Shown here in pieces: positions 1-10,654 of a stretch of 64,000 nucleotides of DNA (position 1 is its first letter; each line of letters starts with the position of its first letter). The DNA is taken from positions 50,124,722 to 50,188,721 of the forward strand of contig NC_134090.1 of the NCBI RefSeq assembly GCF_000715075.1, given 5' to 3'. The DNA is from Nicotiana tabacum (taxonomy: Eukaryota > Streptophyta > Magnoliopsida > Solanales > Solanaceae). The notes beneath the pieces are model-generated. The model worked only from the letters and a program-made list of their open reading frames with translations. It was not told the DNA's origin and made no database searches. A program made the translations under genes and the position numbers.

Positions 1-3000
1 CACAAAAGAAGGGTCAATTGCAACCAAAGTGCGGGATAAGAAGATAGTGTTCTCGGGAGACGCGTTGAACGAATATTTGGGTTTCAATGATGAGGATGAC
101 TCTCTGTATAGAGAGAAGTTAGCATTGAAAGAGGAAGCTCGTCCTTGGGTGGAACAGTTCTTAGCTCAGCAGGGTACTGTTCCGGAGTGGATTCAGGTGG
201 GGAAGAAAACACTGCGAAAGGACCTCAATTTTGAGGCGAGAGGATGGTTAACTTTTGTATGCAACAGGCTGGACCCTTCGTCCCATGACCAGACCATTTC
301 AATCGCCCGAGCGGTTCTCATTGCATCCATCATGGCAGGTTTCCCCATCAATGTGGGGAATGTTATGTACAGTGTTATCATATCCATTGGCATTGATATA
401 GATAGAAACTACCCCTACCCGAACACCCTAACAATGTACTTTGAAGATGCAAAGGTAAAAAAGTACCCCTTCGATGTTGGAGTCCGGCCGGTGTCCCCGT
501 TCTCATGGTTTAATATTCAGGGGCCGGACAACCCGAAGGGGGATAAGAAGGAAAAAGCATCCACCTCTGCCCCGACTGGCCAGTCTGAGGAGCCAGTTGC
601 GGTAGAGGCCTCTATTGAGCCACCTACTCCTGTTGCCACTACTGTTCCGGACATCCCATCCTCCTCTACAGGTCCCAGTTCTTCAACTGGCCCAGTGGTT
701 CCCACATCCAAATCCAACCCCCTCACGGCCCGGCAGTTAGCAAAGACATTGGCCAGTTTGAACAACTGGATGTCAGTCTTGACATCCAAGTTGTCCACTT
801 TGGCTACCACAGTTGCAGCCCAGTTTGTTCCAGCCCTTGTTGAGATTCCTCAGTCCATTGAGGAGACATTGAAGACACTCCTGGCCAACCAGGAGAAGAT
901 TATGGCTACTCAGGCTACCTTGACAAAGGCAGTTGATGCACAGGGCAAAGCTCTAAAGGAACTTGCCAGAGAACACAAGAAGATGAGAAAATCCCGGGCA
1001 TATAAGGAAAAGGTGAAGGAGCTCCGAGCTGAGGTTGACAAGCTAAAGGCAGACCAGCTGCCTTTAGATTTGTTCTTTGATGAGTCAGCACCTCCACCAA
1101 CAGTAGTTGTACCGGAGCCACAGCAAGAGGAGGAGCCTAGGCACCCAAGGAAGAAGAGGAAGCTTCCTAGCACTGAGGGTGTTGTGATAGAGGTAGCACA
1201 GGTTCAAGAGGATACTTTCAGTGCTCCACCAGATGTTTAGCCGGTCCATGACCCGGCCCTTGTCCCAGCAGCAGAGCAGCAATAGTCTGGGAACCAGTCT
1301 GAGGTTCCCGCCAGTACAGAGGACCAGGTGACCACTGATCAGCCCATGACGACGGATCAGGCTTGAGGAGCCACTCTATATCCTTTCTCTGTTTATATGC
1401 TTATTTTGGTAGTTGGCATTGGGGACAATGCCAGCTTTTATTCGTGGGGGTGCGCCCTACTATTTTGTATTTTGATGGTTGATACATTTGGGATGACTGT
1501 ACATATTTATTTGATTCTTAGCTTATGTTGCTAGTTGATAGTTGGCCTGTATATAACTTTTCATTCTAGTTACTTTTCTACTTTATGTACATATTCATTT
1601 CCCCCCGTTGTATATTCTACTCCCCTATTGTACATATTCATTCGATTTTTCTATTTTCGTTAAAAAATTTTGTTTTTAGTTTCATAGCAGGCTCGTAACC
1701 TTTTTGTTTTGTGTTGCCGTTTGCAATAAGCCTTTGGTTTTCTTAATGCCACTGTTCTTTCCAAGGGTAGAGTGTTGTGCGAACCGGGTGGCTCTTCCCA
1801 ATGAGAGATAGCGTGACAACCTTCTTAAGGGTTTGAGTCCGTTTTTGATTTTTCTTTTTTCTTTTTTGATTTTCAAGTTTTGTAGTCAAAGGTACCTCAG
1901 GAAAAGCTTCACTTGGTCCTAACACATTTGCCTTTTATCCCATGGTCAAAGACATAATGTTGTGCTTAGGATGGTGAAAGTCGTGGCCTTGAGACTCTTG
2001 TGTTGACCAAACAGTCATCATGTGGTCGTATTGGACCATTGTGCACTTGAGTCATAACTAAGGTCGTTGTGGGCCCTCGACTCGATATCTTTAGCAATCC
2101 TTGACTGTGTGTGGTGAGAATTCGATTTGCAAGTCCAAGTCCCGAGCCGATGGTCTAGAACTTGCCCCGAATGTTTGTTGAGGCGAAATCTTAGGTGAAA
2201 TTTGGCTTGAGAAGTGATTGTAGGCTCTCCTTGATCCAAAATGCTAAGATTGAACAATTCCATGACCTACCAATGAAATGATCCCTAGTTAACCCTTTTG
2301 AGCCTTGAACCTTCTTCTTTCAAGAACCAAAGCTACAAGCCTATACCCGTTCTTAATGATACCCTCTCTTGGCACCCAAATCTTCCCTTGAGTAAATGGC
2401 AAATATCTAAGTTTGGGGGGAGACAAGAAAGGAAACAATGTGGTAAAAGGTACAGAAGCAAAAAGAAAAGAAAGGTAATAAAAAAAAAAAGAAAGACCTA
2501 ATTGAATAAGGTCAAAAAGGGGATTCAAAGAAAAAAAAAGTGAAAAAGGGTATGGAAAAAGTAGAAAAGGAGAAATGTGTTGAATTGCATAAGAAAGGGT
2601 GACAATGTGTCTCTCTAACCCCTTGAAAAAGAAGTGAATACTCAAATGAGTCAAGAAAGTGTGCCAAAATGAATCAAAAGAAGTGCTTAAGGGAAGATTG
2701 AACCCACTTGAACAAAAATATGTCCTACCCATACCCAAAAGCCTTCACAATGACTCCACAAAAGCCCTACATAATTTTGAGTTGAAGGGAACCTACATTA
2801 GTGGATACTTACATAAGGCGCAAGCATATGGTACTTAGAGTCGGACTTGTGGCCTCTTCCTTGAGAGAGATGAGTGAAAATCCATCAACCTCGGTTTGTG
2901 TGTCAATACTTTAAAAGGTGAGGTTCACTTAGGGAGAGTTGAGGATGTGTGAGTTTGGGTTCCACAATGGCCAAAGTAATTGAGAAAAGTTCTTTGATGA

Positions 3001-3164
3001 AATGTGTCAACTCTTGATGCTCTTGTGTCACACTTGATCCACAAGTTTTCAAAGTTTAAATGTGTTAATGATGCATTCGCATTGAGGGCAATTGTTAGTC
3101 CCAATTGATGCTTGTTGAGGTTACTTTAGGATAAGCTAAAATTGCTTGGATGTTGCCTTTGGGT
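1..3164 (+). mobile_element. 3' portion of an element with a Transposase_32-type ORF
   Basis: The segment begins in an open coding frame cut by the window edge, followed by about 1.8 kb of non-coding sequence. That tail includes a short hairpin (GGCATT...AATGCC near 1417-1434), a purine-rich stretch near 2415-2560, and a GAGGGCAA tract immediately before TGTTAGTCCC at about 3090, which looks like a polypurine tract followed by an LTR start. The sequence then joins copia pol at about 3165. No second LTR or target duplication is visible, so the element type is uncertain; a large non-autonomous LTR retroelement is my inference. The left boundary lies outside the window. Confidence 0.5.
2..1240 (+). 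pseudogene. Transposase_32 (putative plant transposon protein) fragment
   Basis: The frame is open from the window edge (a GTG at 29 is only an internal codon), so the N-terminus is missing. Residues of roughly 20-165 in the visible part match the plant Transposase_32 domain: a segment with EARGWLTFVCNRLDPSSHD, then an ARAVLIASIMAGFPINVG helix. A proline/serine/threonine-rich linker and a basic, Lys/Glu-rich helical region follow, and a KKRKLP basic patch lies near the C-terminus. The frame continues after the TAG at 1238-1240 through one more TAG to a TGA near 1366, and both TAGs could be CAG-to-TAG changes, so the original protein was probably about 42 residues longer. Function is unknown for this family; it occurs in non-autonomous plant elements. 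Confidence 0.6.
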
Positions 3165-4604
3165 AAAAGTTTGAAGCTCATTTTCAAGCAAGAATGTCAC
3201 AAAATCTGGTCCAAAGGAAATAGATGTTCTTTGACGTTTGCTACGCCTTGGATCTTCTATATTTGGAGTATTTTCCTTCGGTTCTTCCCGAGGTCGTTTA
3301 GGTCTTTCACTTAAAGACTCGCATTCAGTTTTATACGGATAGATGCTTTCAAAGAATTCAACATTATCTGATTCCATTACCGTATTAACATTTATCTCGG
3401 GATTATCGGATTTATGAACCAAAAACCGACATGCTTTACTGTTTGTAGCATATCCAATAAAAACGCAATCTACTGTTTTTGGTCCAATTTTAACCCTTTT
3501 AGGTAAAGGAACTTGTACCTTTGCTAGACACCCCCACACTTTGAAATATTTCAAGTTGGATTTTCTTCTTTTCCATTTTTCATATGGAAAAGATTGTGTT
3601 GTGCTGTGGGGTACTTTGTTGAGTATCCGGTTAGCTGTAAGGATAGCTTCCCCCCACAAAATCTGCGATAATCCGAAACTTATTAATAAAGAATTTATCA
3701 TTTCTTTTAATGTCCGATTTTTCCTTTCCGCAATTCCATTGGATTGAGGTGTGTAAGGTGCAGTAGTTTGATGGATAATTCCATATTCCGAACATATTTC
3801 TACAAACGGAGATTCATATTCTCCACCTCTATCACTTCTAATCATTTTGATCTTTTTATTCAATTGATTTTCTACCTCATTCTTGTATTGCTTAAATGCT
3901 TCAATTGCTTCATCATTATTATTAAGCAAATAAACATAACAATATCTAGTGCAATCGTCAATAAAAGTAATAAAATACTTTTTTCCACCTCGAGATGGTG
4001 TCGACTTCATATTGCAAATGCCAGTATGAATTAAGTCTAAAGAATTTGAATTCCTTTCAACAGACTTATAAGGATGTTTTACAAACATAGATTCAATACA
4101 TATTTGACATTTCGATTTATTACACTCGAATTTAGGCAATACTTCTAAATTAATTAACTTCCGCAAGGTTTTATAATTGACATGTCCTAAATGAATATGC
4201 CATAAATCATTTGACTCCAATAAATAAGAAGAAGCTGAAATTTTATTCATATTGTCAACAACCATTACATTGAGTTTGAAAAGGCCCTCCGTGAGGTAGC
4301 CTTTTCCAACATACATTTCGTTCTTGCTTACAACAACTTTATCATAAACAAATACACATTTGAATCCATTCTTTACAAGTAAAGAAGTAGAAACTAAATT
4401 CTTCCTAATAGTAGGAACATGAAGAACGTTGTTGAGCGTTAACACCTTGTCAGAAGTCATCTTCAGGAATATCTTCCCATAACCTTCAATCTTGGCTGTT
4501 GCATTATTTCCCATGGAAATTTCTTCTTCGGGACCAGCAATAGAGTAAGTCGCAAGTACTTTTTTGACAGCACAAATATGTCGAGTGGCTCCAGAGTCAA
4601 TCCA
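3126..4604 (-). pseudogene. copia protease and integrase part of pol, truncated
   Basis: The open frame begins right after an in-frame TAG at 4605-4607 with the aspartic protease motif WIDSGATRHIC. It runs uninterrupted through the gag-pre-integrase zinc-binding region (LWHIHLGHVN, CQICIES) and the integrase core to about 3172. Integrase active-site positions: the first Asp is replaced (LIHTGICN, where the family has an Asp after LIHT/S), while the second (RSDRGGEY) and the Glu (GIAERKN) are kept, so the enzyme should be inactive. The last dozen codons (after LENELQTFT) are encoded by the joined foreign sequence, not by copia. RT and RNase H are missing. Confidence 0.85.
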
Positions 4605-4621
4605 CTACTCCTTCGGATTTC

Positions 4622-5547
4622 CAATTAGGTTGCATCTGAAAGTATTGCACAAAGATCATCAATGTCATCATTCTTCTCCATTATGTTGGCTTGCCCCTTC
4701 TTATTATCCTTTTTCGGGAAATGACAATCAGGGCTTTTGTGACCAACTTTTCCACAATTATAGCAGCTGCCCTTGAATTTCTTTTTGTTCTGCTCCTTAG
4801 TTTGTCCAGAAGACCTCTTCCTCTTCTTACTTTTTGGGGAAGTCTCCTCAATGATATTAGCTCCCATGATCGTTGAATTTGCACGAGACTTTTTCTCCGT
4901 TGTTTTGTTATCTTCCTCGATCTTAGACGTATCACAAGATCTTCCAACTTTATTTCTTTGCGGTTGTGCTTAAGATAGTTCTTGAAATCTCTCCACTAAG
5001 GAGGCAAATTTTCAATCATAGCAGCCACTTGAAATGCTTCATTCACGACCATACCTTCAGCAATAAGGACGTGAATAAGTTGAAGCTCCTGAACTTGGGT
5101 TCACACAGTTTTGTTGTCTATCATTTTATAGTCTAGAAACATGGCAACCACGAACTTCTTCAAGCATGCATCTTCTATCTTGTACTTCTTCTCAAGTGCG
5201 TCCCATAATTCTTTCGAAGTATTCATTGCACTGTACACATTGTACAATTCATCCTCTAAAGCACTTAAGATATAGCCTTTGCAAAGAAAATCTGCTTGCT
5301 TCCACTCCTCAACAACCATGAACTTTTCATTGTCTGGCATGTCCGCAAAAGGCACTGGAGGCTCTTCACTAGTGAATTTCTGCATACCAAGTGTGGTAAG
5401 CCAGAAGAACACCCTTTGTTGTCATCCTTTGAAGTTGGTTCCAGAAAATCTCCCCGGTTTCTCGGCCGGAGGAACAACAGTGCGGCTTGACGAGGCTATC
5501 GTCGTTGCACCAACAGTCGCAAAAGGATTTTTGTTATCAATTGTCAT
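4622..5547 (-). pseudogene. copia Gag (broken)
   Basis: The frame starts at an ATG at 5547 (MTIDNKNPFATV). It meets an in-frame TGA near 5426, where related Gags usually have Trp (FKG-stop-QQRVFFWL), continues through the capsid-like UBN2 region (EEWKQADFLCKGYIL, then LWDALEKKY at about 5200), and is interrupted again near 5101. After frame changes it reaches a CCHC zinc knuckle, CYNCGKVGHKSPDC, at about 4730-4770. Gag of this family packages the element RNA. Several stops and shifts make it non-functional. Confidence 0.8.
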
Positions 5548-5949
5548 TTCTCACTGTCAACAACAGAAGGGATCAATTAATGGCAAAACCAGCAAAGTAA
5601 ATAATACTGTAATCAATAAACAGTACGTAATAAAAACAACTGAAGTTTTTATATACTGTTTTACAGAAAACAATGAAGTTTTTTATGTTCTTCAAATCGT
5701 TTTCTGAATTTCAATACTCTGATGAAGTGTTTATATCTTCAACAGAATAGAAAAAGACAGAATACATAATATAATAAATATAATTTCCTTAAGATTATTA
5801 TCAATCTGTATTGCTGTAAATAAATAAAACAGTAATCTTTCTGAAAACAGAAACAGAAAGTTAGTAGAAATAAATTCTGAAAACAGTATTTGAACTTCAA
5901 AATAAATTTTGAATTTTTATAGGAACAAATCGAGCCCACTGAATACACA

Positions 5950-6716
5950 GTGTGACCTTAAAAAAATTATTTCCCTCAAGTACCCGAGGATTTGGAATAT
6001 ATCCTCCCATGATAGAACGATTTAACTCACCAGCGTATCGGTACCAAAAAAGCCAATGAACAACGAACCACTCGAAGGTTAAAAAACACATTGGAATTTT
6101 TTTTTGCAGAAGAAGAAGAATATTATCAGAGAATTTGGTAAGTAAATATTTTGGGATTAGAAGGTATATTTATAGCCAATTTGGTATTGTTTCTGAAAAG
6201 GTTTGCAACCTTTCAGAACAACCATAGCTGTTGGAACAGGTTTGACATTGTTTCAGAACAACCATAGCTGTTGAAATATTTGCGGGAAAATTAAAACAGA
6301 TTTAAAATAATCCGGGAAAGAAAACGAGCCAAATCGGATCGGGTCACGGGTCATGGGTTATTCCGGATTGAATTTTCGTTAATTAATTAATTAATTAATT
6401 GAAAATAATTTTGTCCAAAAAGATTAATTAATCAATCGATCTTTGACCAAATCCAAATCCAAATCTAAATCCAAATCCGAAGTCGAAGCCGAGCCGAGCG
6501 AGCGAGCGACGACGGCGCGAGGCTTGCCTTCTTCTTAGCTCTTTAAGAGCTAAAAGATGAGCTTCTCTATATATACACAAAGATTTTCTTTCCTTCTACC
6601 AATGAGGGATAAAGTGCATTAGTAAAGTGAACTCATTCAAAATTTCACTTCCCTCCATTTCTTTTTCCACCATTTTCCATTCACACTTCTTTTGTTATTA
6701 ATAACAAAATCCAACA
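5950..6716 (-). repeat. 5' LTR and leader of the copia element
   Basis: On the minus strand it begins TGTTGGATTTTGTTATTAAT at 6716. The inner LTR boundary was not located: no clear methionine-tRNA primer site is present, so the start given here is only nominal. The stretch includes an AATT microsatellite near 6379-6402 and a GAGC-rich patch near 6490-6510. Confidence 0.5.
6569..6576 (-). promoter_or_regulatory. Candidate TATA box of the copia LTR
   Basis: TATATATA within CTTTGTGTATATATAGAG on the minus strand, about 140 bp inside the LTR start, which suits a U3 promoter. It is inferred from position and sequence only. Confidence 0.4.
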
Positions 6717-9700
6717 TTAACAACCTGTATTCACAAATCATAGAATCATATGTTAGGTTACCTGTAAGTAGCATTTGTATTATTTCTGCCGAATCGGTGT
6801 TGATGTCTAAAGGGACCCAATCATTTTGTTCAGCAAGTTGTAGTCCTTTCATGAGGGTCTTTAATTCAGCCAAAGTGTTGGTTGTATGTGGTATATTTTC
6901 CATATAACCCATAATCCAATCCCCATTGTAATTTCTGAATACTCCAACTATTCCTCCTATGCCTGGGTTACCCCTTGCGGCCCCATCTGTATTTAGCTTA
7001 AAAACCCTCTTCTAGGGGCTCCCATTTTATAGCGATTTGAAATGTTTTTTTGATGGTTATATTTTTTACCAACATAAAGTATTCAGTTGCTTTAGAGATG
7101 CTGTTGATAATGTTGATTCTATCTTTTTTATTATTGAACAAGTTATGATTTCTGTATAGCCAGATATGCCAGAAACGGAAATGAAGGATGTATTTTCAAG
7201 GAATGTGATCATAAAAGGTTTGTTTCTAAGCTTGTTCTAAGTTATAGCCATTGTTGGGATGAAAAGATGGGGTTCTGTTGCCTACTCTCAATAGAGGCCT
7301 TGGATAGCAATTCTTGCCAGAACTGGGCTGCATTAATGCATTCAAAGAAGATGTGGTCACTTATTTTTTCAAAACTTTGGCAGAAACAACATTGTGGGTT
7401 ATAGTTAACCCCAATTCTGTGAAGGTATCCTCCAGTAGGTAACCTTTTATGGGTAGGTAGCCAGATGAAATTCTTTATTTTGTTGGGTGCATGTAGTTTC
7501 CAGATCTAATTAAAGTTCCATTCCTCCTCCATTTCAACATTGTTTTTGGTTTTGCTAAGGAAAGAGTAGGTAGAGCTGTTGGTGAAGGTCCCACTAGGAG
7601 TTAGTCCCCAGATTAGCTGGTCTTCCATAGTAGGGTTTGGGGGGATAAAGACAGAATTGATCATGTTAGATATATTTGGGGGAAGATCCATAGAGATGGG
7701 GAAGAGATCCCAATTTCCTGAGTTGTAGACAGTGTCTACTTTGAAATTTTATAATTTTGAGTAATAGGGCCTTCTACAATGCCCCTAATGGCTGCTGATT
7801 GGGGATCCAGTCATCATTTAGGAAGCTGACCTTGTTTCCCTTATGGACCACCCATTTGCTAGCCTTTCTACAAGTATCCCATCCTTTGAGGATGCATTGC
7901 CATGTGGAAGATTTAGGGTATCTAAGGGTTCTAGGTGTATGGTTCCAATTACAGTGCTTAGAGATGAAAACTCTAGCCCATAATCTTGATATGTTGTGAT
8001 AAATCCTCCAGGCCAGATTTGCAAAGGTTGCTTTATTTTTCAATTCAACTTTTTGGAGCCCTAGCCCTCCATTGGCCTTCTTTTTTGTAACACTGTCCCA
8101 ATTTATTAGATGCATTTTTTTTCCTATTTGGGATGGTACCCCAAATAAAATTTCTTTGAATTCTATCAATTTGCTTGGTGATTTTTATGGGAAAATTGAT
8201 GTATTGCATGATATGGTTAGGGATACTATTTAGAGAGTACTTAGCCAAGATGGTCCTGCCAGTCATGTTGAGACAACTTGTTTTCCAGCCAGCCAGTTTG
8301 GATTGCATATTGTCTATTATGAACTGAAAGTCTGTACTAGTAGCTCTCTTATGGAATATGGGAAATCCAAGGTATTTACCAAACGAGGTGGTAGCTTGGA
8401 TTGATAGAGCATTAGTGATACATTCCATGGTATCCCGGGATGTATTGGAGGAGAAGAGGACTCTGGACTTAGTAAGGTTGATTTTTTGTCCACAATTGTC
8501 ATTGAAGGACTACAAGATAGAGTATATTGAGGTGCAGTTCCTGTTGCTTGCCTTAGCAAACAGAGTGAGTTCATCAACAAAGAAAAGGTGTGAGGTTATT
8601 GGGCCAGACCTACTGATACTTATAGGTTTCCATTGATTGCCCAGTACTACCTGGTCAATTGACCTAGAAAGTCTCTCCATACACATCATGAAAAGGTAAT
8701 GGGATATGGGATCCCCTTGTCTGATGCCTCTGGAGGTTTTGAAAGCTTCAATTTTACCTCCATTTACTAGGAATGAGATGCTGGCAGAGCTAATGCAAGA
8801 CATGATTAGCTTGGTCAGCCCAGGAGGAAAGTTGAAGGCATGGAGTGTATCCTTGATGAAGGACCATTCCAACCTGTCAAAAGCTTTCTCCAGATCAATT
8901 TAAGAATCATATTACCCTGTTTCCCTTTCATTTTCCTGAAGTGAGTAATATACTCTTGCACAATGATAGCATTGTCCCTATTTGAAAGGAAACTGGTCTG
9001 GTTGGGGCCTATTATATTAGGCATCATTGGCTTAATTATGTTAACAATGATCTTTGTGATGGACTTGTATTGTGTTGCAAAATCCAATTGGATTGAAGTT
9101 TTTTAGCATGGAAGCTTCGAGGAATTTTAGGATGAGACAAAGCAGAGTTTGGTTCATGGTTTCATCCATGGAATTAGTAGTGAAGCATTGCTTGCAGAAG
9201 TCAGAAACAGAGTTGCCCAAAATGCTCCAGTACTTTTGGTAGAAGAAGGGGTGGAGGCCATCAGGGCCAAGAGCCTTGAAGGGCTTGAGGGAGAAGATAT
9301 TCATTTTGATTTCTCCAATCTCAAGGGATCTATCCAGTCTATCCCTTTGGGAGTTAGAGAGGGTATATGACATTGTTAGATGGCTGGTGGTGGAAATGGG
9401 AGTTTGTGAGTGAGAGGAGGTATAAAGGGTTATGAAGAAATACATTATGGCTGTTTGTATGTCTTTTTGGTCATATAGCCAGTTTGCACTCTCATCTTTG
9501 AGAGAGAGTATCATGTTTCTTCTCCTTCTATTGAGAGTCAAAGTGTGGAAGACTCTAGTATTGTCATCCCTATCATTAAGCCTGTTAATCCTAGATTTGA
9601 GCTTCCAGAAGTCCTCCTCATTTTTGAGGATTGAATCTAGCTCACTAGTCAGATTATTTTCTAGGTTTAACAAGTAGCTGATGAATTGATAGTTAGGGGA

Positions 9701-10630
9701 TCTTTGGATTCCTACAATTCTAGCTAAGATTCTTCGTTTTTTATGGAATATGTTTCCAAAGGTATTTCTGTTCCACTGATTCACAATTCTCTTGAAAGAC
9801 TCAGTGGATTGGATAAGGGTGGAATTGGGTGAGGGGGGGCCTCACTGATGATGTTGAACAAAGTTGGGTGGCTAGCCCATATTGATTCAAACCTAAAAGG
9901 TCTAGTTGTATTATTGAAGGGTTCCCCTTTTAGAATAACTTGGATGGGGCATTGATCAGAGAGGGTCCTAGGAAGGTGAAACACAGTAGCCTCAGGGTAC
10001 TGTGAAATCCAACTCTCATTGGCAAAACACCTATCTATTCTTTCAAGAATAAGAGAGGTCATATTGTTGTATCTCTTATTAGACCAAGTGACTTTCTTCC
10101 TTTGTAACCTAAATCTAATAATTTTCATTCACTAAGACAGTTCCAGAACAAATTGCTGCAACTAGGGTTTATTGGGTTACCCCCAAATTTATCCCTAGCT
10201 TTCAAGACTTCATTGAAGTCTCCTCCCACAAACCGGGTGTTTGTGGAGGTTTTGGAGATGGTAACGAAATTCTCCCAGAGTAGTTTTCTGTCAGCTAAAT
10301 TATTACTAGCATAGATGGCTAATAATAACCAAGGGGTATGGTTAGGAAGTAACTTCACCATGGAGTGGATCCCCTGAGGGGTGGTGGACACCTCATCCAC
10401 ACTAACGCTGTCTTCTTTCCACATAAGCACGATCCCCCCCCAGATAGACCAATAGTCGGCGATTGAATTATCAGATCAAAATGTAGTTCCTCAGCCAGTT
10501 TCTTGTGGTCCACCATCTTGGTCTCTAGCAGAACGAGCATAGCTGGCTTATGCAGCTTGACCATATCCATGTAGTACCTTCTGAACTCAGCGTTGTTGCC
10601 ACCCCTAACATTCCATATGAGGTAATTCAT
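6717..10630 (-). pseudogene. LINE ORF2 (endonuclease, reverse transcriptase, RNase H)
   Basis: The start is an ATG at 10630 (MNYLIWNVRGG). The AP-type endonuclease has VLLETKM and GGDFNEVL; its C-terminal motif reads SDQCPI where the family has SDHCPI, so the catalytic His is replaced by Gln. The RT (about 9784-8040) has KALGPDGLHP and SRGIRQGDPIS, but the active site reads FVDELTLFA instead of the usual FADDLTLF. The zf-RVT follows (7690-7260; IKNFIWLPTHKRLPT, C..C...H...C). The RNase H (about 7005-6717) keeps NTDGAA, LAELK and NTDSAE, then stops at EYRLL where the copia inserted. At least eight frame breaks are visible. The family performs target-primed reverse transcription. Confidence 0.85.
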
Positions 10631-10654
10631 TAGGGGTGGTTGGATGTTTGGATG

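Larger units (their letters stand above)
3165..6716 (-). mobile_element. Truncated Ty1/copia retrotransposon
   Basis: Reading on the minus strand, the element starts with TGTTGGATTTTG at 6716, a typical copia LTR start. It runs through an LTR/leader, gag with a zinc knuckle, protease, and gag-pre-integrase plus integrase, and is cut off at about 3165 before reverse transcriptase. The LTR start lies inside the LINE RNase H frame, so it inserted into that LINE. The reverse transcriptase, RNase H and 3' LTR are absent, and unrelated sequence follows at 3164, so no target duplication can be read. Confidence 0.8.

Noticed and set aside
517..1173. Minus-strand open frames opposite the Transposase_32 coding region
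   Set aside because: Low-complexity shadows of a Pro/Ser/Lys-rich frame on the other strand.
2289..2738. Minus-strand 149-codon Phe/Leu-rich open frame
   Set aside because: A translation of the antisense of a purine-rich tract; the membrane-protein look is an artefact of composition.
5279..5707. Plus-strand 142-codon open frame
   Set aside because: Antisense to the copia gag start and leader; no similarity recognised.
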